Shown: one piece after another, positions 53,594 through 64,000 of the stretch
Numbering within the stretch: position 1 is the stretch's first letter
How the letters are laid out: every line of letters begins with the position of its first letter
DNA from: Portunus trituberculatus
Lineage: Eukaryota > Arthropoda > Malacostraca > Decapoda > Portunidae
Reading direction: 5' to 3'
DNA length: 64,000 nucleotides
Assembly (NCBI RefSeq): GCF_017591435.1
Contig: NC_059296.1
Location: 5,742,501 to 5,806,500 of the forward strand
The notes under the pieces: generated by a model
What the model was told of the DNA's origin: nothing
What the model saw: the letters and a program-made list of their open reading frames with translations, nothing else
Databases searched by the model: none
Translations under genes and position numbers: made by a program

Positions 53594-55686
53594 TTTATGG
53601 ATACATTCCTGCACAAATCAATAAATACATTTCATACAAAACTCTGGCAGCAGTCTTTAACCTTAGATTAATGATCATATGAAATATAAGGACATGTACA
53701 TATTTCACAAGTTGGATATGAGAATATACAAAAAAAACTTTTATCAGAAACACTGACATATGAAGAGATGTGTGACTCCCACATTTTATGTGAGTTGAGA
53801 GAGTCATTAATGAAATGGAGAAACAATCTACACCATTCCATTTCTTCTTGCATTAAACTTGCTTAATACAATTCACAAACATGGTGTTCATTGGTGTTAC
53901 ATTTGAGATGTAGTGCAGGAGTCTAAACTGTCTCTGCTGAACGTGGTAAGTTACACATCAACAGTGGTTCACCTCTTCTCTGAGTACCAAGGTGCTTCAC
54001 CCTCATTTCTCCATGTCAACCAGTACCACACATCACATCTCCACCTGATAGTCTCAGCTGGCCATCTCTTTCAATGATCCACTTCAAGACACTGGCCACA
54101 CCCTGAGCCGAGCTACGTCAATATGAATCGTGGAGCGGTGCTTCATCTCTTCACAGTTTGAGCCACAAACCTTCTCTCTCTGGCCTGGATATAACTTTTG
54201 ACATTGTAAATGACACTGCTATATCAGTTACTGCTAATCTGCCTGACAAACAGATTTAATTTCAGTAAGAAGTTCAACACTACACAAATGACAAATCATC
54301 TATCAATTATATAATGGTTTAACTATCACATGTCAGAGTCATAAATTATGCATCACAGTGTATGTTGCATTCACCAAAGGAATTGAGGGAATCCTCCATA
54401 GTTTTTTTTGTCTACTATAAGGTTAAAATCTGCTGCCTCATTTTTTCATCACATAATACTGTAAAAGCTGGCCACATTCATTTCATAGACAATATATTGC
54501 TTGAGGTGAGGTGTGGAAGAATGGCTGGAGTGTAGGTAATGACTCTCAGAGTGGCCACCAGTTGCCAGGACTGTAGGTATACCACAAGTACACAAGGCCA
54601 CACAGAAAAGAGCTTTTAGAGGGCAACAGCAATAACACAATGCTGCAGATGGATTCCAGTACCAGCGAACAGTAAACAGTAAACGGTCAGGTAACTCACT
54701 ACCTATCTGTTATGTGTAACAAGTTATAGGAGAGTGACCTTAATCAGTACTCTCTGGAAATAATATCACACCTACTCTTTTATCACTAGTAACTGTACCC
54801 TTGTTAAATGCAAAGCTATACCTCACTTAAAGTTCTATCAGTAAGAAATGTTACTGATAGACAGCAAAATAAAAATAATAGTAACACATAAATCAATTCA
54901 TCACTATGCAAATTTAACAAACTAAACATAACTAAATAACCAAAGTCAGGTTGCAGAGATCATAGAAAAGGCAATAATCATCCTTGACACTCACTACAAT
55001 CCCACCAAATGTTCCTAATGTTGTAACAGATCACAGGACAGAGTTACAGGTCAGATGCAATCTACAAACCTTACCCTGCCCTACACTTTCTACTGAACAG
55101 TATGGCAGTCCCCTAGGGGGGAACAGAGGAATAAGTACCCACCAGCTCAGAGCTTGAGGGGACCAAGGCTATGTAATGACTAGTGTGCCTGTGCACCACC
55201 ACAACACTGCTACTATTATCCACTAATACTCTTAATATAATGTCTGAGAATTTGTAGATGAGCACTGAAACCTGACTTGTACTCTTCTAATTAGCAAACA
55301 ACTTCTGGGAATAGCAATTTTTTTTGTTAGCTTTGACCATACAGTCAAACCCTTTCAATTCCTGGAAAAAAGTCTTATGAATACCAGATTATGGAACAAA
55401 ACTATGTACAGTGCAAGAGAAATTTGATAGATAAAACTCAGAAGATTAAAAGTAAAGTACAAAGGTGCCCCATCTATGATCACATGAATGTATGAATTTC
55501 ATGAAACTGTGACACTGAATAGCTGAATGCATTTTGAAAGAGTGAAGAAAACAGCAATTTAAGGGTGAAAAACAGAAAAACCTGCACCTTACAGATTACT
55601 TCCAGATTCACTATTGCTTGTAGTCTTAATGAAAAGTTAAAATGAATGAGTGAATGGAAACAAATATATCTGTAGCTCAGAATTAC
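53592..55686. other. AT-rich unique DNA, likely 3' flank of gene 2
   Basis: It follows the stop codon of gene 2 on the minus strand. No coding blocks. Several TTTATT (AATAAA on the minus strand) are present, but none can be singled out as the poly(A) signal. Confidence 0.4.
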
Positions 55687-55927
55687 CTGTTCAAATGATC
55701 TTGGCAATGTGGTTTTGTGCCCCATTAGCCTCCAGAGGACTCCTGGTCTGGTGGGGGATGTGGTCCTCCAACTCCCTGTGGCTCTCCTCTTCCTCCCCAC
55801 CGAGCAGCAGCATGTCTTCCCCACCACTGTTGCTGCTCTCGTAATGTCTTGGGGACTTGGTCAAAATTACCTTCATTTCAAACTGCTGTGTTTGTTGCTG
55901 TTGCTGTTGTGGTGATTGTGACTGTGT

Positions 55928-55983
<56 letters not shown>

Positions 55984-56501
55984 GCTGCTGTTGTTGCTGC
56001 TGCTGCTGCTGTTGCTGAGGCTGCTGCTGCTGCTGAGACTGCTGCTGTTGCTGTTGCTGTTGCTGTTGAGGTTGTTGTTGTTGCTGTTGCTGCTGGTAGC
56101 CAGTGGCATCACTGCCGCCGCCATCAGAGTCGCTGTTCATCGCTGCACTGTTGCGATTGCTGTTGGTCCCATTGCGACTTTCTTTCTCCCTGTCGTGACG
56201 GTGCTTTTCTTTCTTCTCTCCTTTCTTCTCCCCGTCTCGACGGTCGCCATTTCTTGCCTTCTCCTTGTCCTTCCGCTTCCCCAGGTTGGGCTTGGATATA
56301 GAAGGGGCAGCAAACTTGGCCTTCTCTTTGCCCTCTTTCTCCTTGCCATCCTTTTCCCTGCTGGAGCCCTGAGGGGTGCGGATGGGCTTGTTCTTGTCCT
56401 CACCCGCATCCCCTTCCTCCTGGATGGAGGTGAGGGGTCTGTCGTCTTCTGTACTCTGGATGGGAATGTCGTCTGTAGAGGGACAAGGGGTGACTGGTAA
56501 G
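55687..56501 (-). CDS. Gene 2, last coding exon with polyglutamine tract
   Basis: Minus-strand exon. The acceptor is CATCTTGCTGTAG before 56501, with a good pyrimidine tract, and is entered in phase 2. A later AG at 56473 would change the phase. The frame is open for 269 codons and stops with TGA at 55691-55693; a donor-like CAG/GTAATT lies right after the stop. Order of regions: LPVTPCPSTDDIPIQSTEDD; a Lys/Glu-rich stretch (EKDGKEKEGKEKAKF and GEKKEKHRHDREKES); MNSDSDGGGSDATGY; then about 75 residues of Gln-rich sequence with Pro, Ser and Thr breaks and one pure run of roughly 30 Gln encoded mostly by CAA. A conserved-looking tail follows: FEMKVILTKSPRHYESS, an acidic patch, and the end NGAQNHIAKII. 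It is predicted to be disordered and soluble. The family is not recognised. The antisense Leu/Val and Cys-rich frames are shadows. Confidence 0.7.
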
Positions 56502-56583
56502 CTACAGCAAGATGACGTGAAGGCAAACAGTCACAGGGAGGTGCAAAAGTGGTCAACATGAAAAACTTCCCCATTCACATTAA

Positions 56584-56644
56584 AAGAAATAGTAATAGTA
56601 ATAATAATGATAAAAATAACAGTAAATAATAATAACAATAAAAT

Positions 56645-56677
<33 letters not shown>
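56584..56677. repeat. (ATA/TAA)n
   Basis: AT-rich trinucleotide repeats; pure TAA at about 56648-56677. Intron of gene 2. Confidence 0.9.
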
Positions 56678-56681
<4 letters not shown>

Positions 56682-57179
56682 GAGGCAAAATGACAGCAGA
56701 CTACACTTGCAGCAAGGTGATGAGTAATGAGATCTAGGTGATGCCAAGACTTAACAAGGCATGTCAATAGATATATATTCCAAATATGATTCTTGAATTT
56801 CATGTTCACAATCCACGATTTGTCTTCAATACAAATAATTGAAATAATCTATTTCTAATAATTTCAGAAAAAATCACTCAATTTTGCAATGCAAGATAAG
56901 CTAGAATTTTCAAATAGGAAAACAAGTGTTGTATGAGATGCAAACAAGCTCACAATTATGAGTAATGATTTCTCAAATACTTTTAGTAATGAATCAGACA
57001 AACTTGCCATCTACTCTGATTAAAAAATGTAGATTTTGCATTCATATTTACACCCTTAATAAAACTGCATTCTTTCAATGTTAGTTACTGAAAATGCAAT
57101 AAACATCAACGATTTGTGATGAAGTGTTCCTTTAAGAGCAGTGTGTGTGGAGGAAGACACAGGGCAAGTGTGGTACTCA

Positions 57180-57356
<177 letters not shown>

Positions 57357-57719
57357 TGGGGGAGGAGGTGGAATAGGAAGGAGTCATGAGAGAGGTGAGT
57401 TCCAAACAGACACTTGCCACAGTCTGACAGTGTGTTCTGGCCCACCTGTGTACTATATTCAGCTGTAAATCACAACATTACTCAAGAAGCTTCATCTTTA
57501 TATTCCACCCATTTATTTCATTACCATCACCATCACCACCACCACCATCACCACTATCAACAGCAATGGAACAAAAAGTAATAATGATAAAAAGAACAAT
57601 ACAAATTAATTTCTGAAGTTTAAATCAAGCCAATAACGTGAAGTATATAAAAGCAAGGATTCTGAAAGTAAAACTTACATTTAAAAACTTAGAACATTAA
57701 ATATGAAGCAAAATTATCT

Positions 57720-57839
57720 AGTAGTACTGTTACTTCAATTACTACTATCATACTATCACCAACACTGACTACTACCAATACTTCTACTACTACTTCTACT
57801 ACTACCACCACTACTACTACCACTACCACTTCTACTGGC

Positions 57840-57872
<33 letters not shown>

Positions 57873-57986
57873 CTTACTCACATTACTAATAACAATGTAA
57901 TAACAATAAAAAATAGCAATAAGAAAATAAAATCAGAAATAAAATAACTAAATAACACTAATAATAATGATAATATGATAATGATG

Positions 57987-58050
<64 letters not shown>
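57720..58050. repeat. (ACT)n, (TGC)n and (TAA)n, intronic
   Basis: (ACT)-type repeats 57725-57850, (TGC)n 57850-57870, (TAA)n 57986-58050. Confidence 0.9.
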
Positions 58051-58053
<3 letters not shown>

Positions 58054-58368
58054 TGGGCCTTCCCAGGTCCATGGTGCAAAAGAAAGGTGCTTTTCAAACT
58101 ATTGTCAAGATTCCTTGTCAAATACTAATGATGACAATCTTTCTAACTTAATAACAATTTTACTTCAAATTATGCTGAAGAAGCTGAGACACAACATTAG
58201 CAAAGTAGTTTATTACTTAGCAGAAACTTTCTTGTCCAAAGTAGTAATACAAAAACAATATATTTATGATACCAAACAGACCAAGCCATGCTTACATGGT
58301 GCCGATGAAATTATTACAACAACAATAACAACAACAACAGGGTGACTGGTGAAATAGACGCCACTTAC

Positions 58369-58479
58369 TAGTCCACCAAACCTGCGGCTCCACACTCTTG
58401 GCCAAGCTTCACTTCTGTTGTGACTCCTCCTGCCTCCCCCACACCACCTCTAGCCATCCTATGCAAGGGATTTCTAAGT
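58369..58479 (-). CDS. Gene 2, small internal exon
   Basis: A 111-nt minus-strand exon between acceptor TTTAGCAG (before 58479) and donor GGACTA/GTAAGT (after 58369, near-perfect). Entered in phase 2 it is open throughout: LRNPLHRMARGGVGEAGGVT, then TEVKLGQECGAAGLVD, leaving two bases (phase 2). That joins the preceding exon (exit phase 2) and the next one (entry phase 2) without a stop. A second acceptor, GCATAG before 58458, would give a 90-nt version in the same frame. If the donor is not used, the frame stops at once (TAG across the junction), giving a short isoform. Too short for an ORF search; it is found only through phase and splice consensus. Confidence 0.5.
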
Positions 58480-58607
58480 CTGCTAAACCATCAATATGGT
58501 TTCTTTCTAAAATGCAAATTTTGTTTTTCTTAAGGTATCTATCTAAGACTGATGAATGGAGCAGTGTTTGAAAGGTGGACCTAAAATGGAAGTCAGGTCT
58601 TTCTTAC

Positions 58608-59700
58608 AAGTCCCAAAGGTCCTCCTGGAACCTGTTGCCGTCCACCACGACACTGCGTGGCCTGAGGGGTGGGCCTGAGAGATCAGCAGAGTGACGGTTT
58701 GCCATCTTGCTTGGTGTGGAGGGAGCAGACTGGTGGTGCAGGGTTTGTCCAGGCCCTGACTCAGACGAGTGCCTCACATGACCAGAGTGCCTCGTAGAGA
58801 CACTCTTAGGAGGAGCATCTGGAGCTTCCTCCTCTGGGGCACTGCTGGGGGAGGCCTGAGATCGGAAGTTGAGTCCTGCAGACTGAGTTTGTGAGCTAAC
58901 AAAAGGGATGTGTGTCTTTAAGAAAGATATGAATCTTTTGTCAGACGTCGGAGAAGTATCTTTTGTCAACAGCTCTGTAGATGTTGCTGGAGAGTCACCA
59001 AATTTATCCGATACAAAATCGACCATCCCTTGCCCGCCCGAGGAGGATCGCTTATGTCTATGATTGAGGTGTATATCCAAAAAATTTGCCTTTGGTGAAT
59101 GAGTAGATCCTTCAACTCTAGCACTTGATGGTCTAGAGGAGAGGTTGGGAGAGTCTCCCACTTTATTATGCTGGGTCTCAGAGCCACTCTGGCTGCCAGA
59201 CAAAGATCTCTTATGCTTTCGGGTAATGTGTAAGTCTAAGCGAATTCCCTTTGGAGACTGGGCTCCCTCTCGGTTCTGTCTAGGAGACATGTTGGGAGAC
59301 TCACTGGATTTATTTGCATGTTCCCCTGATCCCTGTCCCCCTGAGGGTACTCGCTTGTGCCTGCGGCCCAAGTGCAGGTCAAGCAAGTGAGTTTTGGGTG
59401 ACTGAGAGCCAGACTCCTGTTTGCCACTTGAGGACCGACTGCCTGAGTCACCAAAGCGGCGAGACTCTGGGCTCTTGAGGACCTTGGACTCTGGAATCAT
59501 CTTAAGGGCAGTGACACCCATCTGAGGAGTGTGGCGGGAGGAGGAGGAGGATGTGGCAGGCTGGGAAGCAGGACCAGGGGAGTGAGTGTGACCCTGGCTG
59601 GGCTGGAGTGTGTGGCCGAACGTTGGGTCACGGCTAACATCCACATACCGGTCCAAGGCAAAGGGATCCTCCTCATCCCCAGTACACTCTAACAGATCAT
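58608..59700 (-). CDS. Gene 2, large exon with three-fold internal repeat
   Basis: A 1093-nt minus-strand exon with acceptor GCATGGTAG before 59700 (entry phase 1) and donor GGGACTT/GTAAGA after 58608 (exit phase 2). Without splicing it would stop one codon later. It encodes about 364 residues: DDLLECTGDEEDPFALDRYV, a Ser/Pro/His-rich linker, then three repeats of about 47-53 residues. Each repeat opens SPK-x3-LD(L/I)H(L/I)-x2-(R/H/K)-(R/K)HKR-x-(S/P)SG-x-Q, at about 59350-59401, 59209-59260 and 59049-59100, and ends in SPN/SPA followed by Ser-rich sequence. After them come FISFLKTHIPFVSSQTQSAG, a Ser/Pro-rich part and RSVVVDGNRFQEDLWDL. There is no membrane segment or enzyme motif. The basic HKR clusters beside SP sites suggest regulated phosphorylation or binding, but that is inference. 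An ATG in good context overlaps the acceptor (CATGG), so a start here is possible. Confidence 0.7.
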
Positions 59701-60131
59701 CTACCATGCCGCATGCAATGAACGTGCAACAAAAATTAATAAATATAGTTTTATATTGGCATGAGTCATTTTTAAAAAGGCTAGGGATTCCTAAAAGCTT
59801 GGTTATCATATGTAATTATCTACAACTCTAAAGAAAACAGAACTTGTGTGTGTGTGTGTGGCTGGAAATGACCAGGACTGCTCAAGCACACAATCATTCA
59901 TCCCTCATAAGGGAAGCTAGAGTAAAGGTCAGGAAAACATTTCATTGTCACTGATTTTTGTAGAGGTGTTCAGAGTATTGTTTCAATAATAATGTCATTA
60001 ATCTGCCATGAATATTAACCACTTTATTCCACAAACTTAATCCATTTCAATTTGACATAATAGAAAACTATGTCCAACACTCAACAAAGTGAACGCTGGC
60101 ACGACAATGCCGCCCCACGGCACAAACTCAC

Positions 60132-60177
60132 CAGGAGCTGAGGCCACTGGGCTTGAGGGCCAAGCAAACCCTGCCTT
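60132..60177 (-). CDS. Gene 2, tentative upstream exon
   Basis: A very good donor, AGCTCCTG/GTGAGT, ends a short open stretch reading AGFAWPSSPVASAP plus one base. That phase 1 exit fits the entry phase of the next exon and would give SAPDDLLECTG across the junction. The 5' border is unclear: an AG before GCAGGG lacks a pyrimidine tract, and in-frame Met codons lie just upstream (about 60185-60208), so it could also be a first exon. Confidence 0.35.
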
Positions 60178-60199
60178 GCACATTGTCACCATTTTCAGC

Positions 60200-62548
<2,349 letters not shown>

Positions 62549-62639
62549 TTAAAGGTGATAGCCAATTTGGTGTTAATGATTTTCTTTAAGGTATTTTCTC
62601 TACACCTTAAAAGTGCCTTATTCTTTTTCTCAAGGGGCG

Positions 62640-64000
62640 TGATGGCTTCGCCATTGGTAGCCATGTCTGCTATATCCGGATTTCTGGTTTCTTGACCCTT
62701 CCTCAGTAGCTAATGGGTTGAGGCAGAATCACATAGCAGATGTCGCCGCAGGAGGCCCAGCGACAACGAGAGAAAAAGCTTGATGAAAACAAGAATCAAA
62801 GAGCTGCGGAATAAAATTTTAAAAAACTTAAACCTCTCCTTCAGGAACTCGAAGGAGAATGGTCTAAAACCGGCATCGATGAGCGCATAAAGGAGAATAT
62901 AAACAATCTGTTTCATGCTATGATACTGTAGCACAGAAACTCAACTACAACAGCTAACCAGAAGAAGCTCATAAACCTCAACGGAGGACACCTCAAACAT
63001 CCACGGCCTAGTTGTGAATATATAAACCTTACAAACAAGTCGCTCATGGTGGACCAGGAAGAAATCCTGAACATAGGGCTTAACTGCCACGTGATGTCAA
63101 AGCCCAAAAAGTATCAGAAACACATTGAGTGTGAATTATTAATAGGCGAAGTGGATAGACTTGCAGCAAAAGGAGGTAACCACTGAGGAGCCATTCAAGC
63201 AAGAAGTCATCACAGAGGCCAACAAAACAAGAGGCAGCTTCAACAGCACCATCATCGAGCCGAGGCACATAGAAGTGGCGAAACAACTTAAGTCGGACCC
63301 TCAAGTGACAATTAGGAGAGCAGACAAAGCATCTACACATGTGCTCATGGACACTGAAGAGTATCTTCGAAAAATGGATGGCATCCTAAATGACACAAGC
63401 AAATTTATGAAGGTCACCAAGGACCCCACAGAAGCCCTTAAAACTAAACTTAACAAGATCATCATGCAGCAAACCTCCGGCCTTAACTTCACTGTAGAAA
63501 AGTGTAGCTGGCTCCATGCCCTTTCTCAACATACTTCAACACAGAAGTCTACGTTAAGGCCACAAACCCCGGACACTGCCTTAACGGTAAAAGTGAATGC
63601 CCGCAGCGATACAAAGACTCCACCATCGGTGCATACAAAAGATGAGCTCTTACACACTGTACCACCAGGAGTCAAGTTCATCAAGAAATAGAGAGATCTA
63701 CCCAGGTACTAATCAACAATGGACACACGGAGAATGACATCGCCCGCCAAATGAAGAAAATTTTGAATAAATAGTACAACGCCAATGCCACCACCGCGGA
63801 AGACAACATCATCCTCTTCTACCGGGCCTTCTATTCATCGTCGCACAAAGAAGAAGAACGAATAATGACAAGAATCGTCAAGAACAACGTTAAGCCAATT
63901 GATCCTTGCAGAAAAGTAAAATTACAAATATACTACAAGAATAAGAAATCCAGCCATCTCCTCCTAAAGAACAGCCCCAACACCAAGAGATAAACATTGC
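62640..64000 (+). mobile_element. Penelope-like retroelement with RT core deleted
   Basis: Recognised by Penelope-type blocks in order: LNCHVMSKP with IECELLIGEVD (about 63070-63150), the pre-RT block RRADKASTHVLMDTEEYLRK (about 63318) with LNDTSKFMKVTKDPT, and then, after only about 90 bp, TEVYVKATNPGHCLNGKSEC (about 63540-63600). That last block normally lies past the RT. STIGAY, RSQVHQEIERSTQVLINNG and the connector RIVKNNVKPI before the GIY-YIG endonuclease follow. The catalytic RT palm (about 200+ residues) is absent between about 63475 and 63520. Further in-frame stops occur (for example near 63637 and 63772). The copy runs out of the window, so the endonuclease may lie beyond 64000. 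Confidence 0.7.
63161..63691 (+). pseudogene. Penelope-like protein, internally deleted
   Basis: The longest open frame (176 codons) in the element. Its first two-thirds, EVTTEEPFKQEVITEANKTR onward, is the N-terminal pre-RT part. After about codon 110 the frame passes into out-of-frame sequence downstream of the deletion (Thr/Lys-rich and meaningless). The authentic C-terminal part lies in another frame. There is no catalytic YxDD, so it cannot be active. Confidence 0.65.

Noticed and set aside
62560..62720. Hammerhead ribozyme in the 5' part of the Penelope-like element
   Set aside because: Such elements can carry one, but I found no CTGATGA / GAAA core here on either strand.

Overview
This is eukaryotic nuclear DNA, most likely from a decapod crustacean; a crab is my best guess. 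The reasons are a very high density of long pure microsatellites, tRNA-headed SINEs, internal TTAGG (arthropod telomere-type) tracts, a mix of Jockey-type, Penelope-like and DIRS-like retroelement remains, and genes split into exons with GT..AG borders. Nothing looks prokaryotic: there are no operons, no CRISPR array and no rRNA genes. The lineage is an inference, since no marker gene names the species. Most long open frames here are read-through of dinucleotide and trinucleotide repeats.

Layout. 1-47 kb is repeat-saturated, with few coding exons, all on the minus strand. Three ATG-bearing exons (34000-34280, 22276-23926, 11697-11833) each end at a splice donor in phase 2. One shared exon (2245-2691) can accept phase 2 and leaves again in phase 2. 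The simplest reading is one minus-strand gene (gene 1) with at least three alternative promoters and N-termini, whose remaining exons lie beyond position 1. Between the exons lie a hAT-like element (13128-15309) carrying two nested SINEs, four more SINE copies plus a third SINE family, two MITE families (one TTAA-flanked with an empty site visible in the window), a Harbinger-like MITE next to an exon, two fold-back elements, a Jockey-type LINE (4758-6817), a DIRS-like RT fragment and several decayed satellites.

From about 47 kb the character changes: microsatellites become rare and the DNA is AT-rich unique sequence. A second minus-strand gene (gene 2) lies at about 60.2-55.7 kb, with exons 60132-60177 (tentative), 58608-59700, 58369-58479 and 55687-56501. 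Their phases join without a stop into a low-complexity, probably disordered protein with a three-fold internal repeat, a Lys/Glu-rich stretch and a long polyglutamine tract, ending in a stop codon. The 46.9-55.6 kb stretch downstream is probably its 3' UTR or intergenic DNA. The window closes with a Penelope-like retroelement (62640-64000) whose reverse transcriptase core appears to be deleted.

I could not assign a family name to either gene. Exon borders come from splice consensus and phase arithmetic, not from transcripts.
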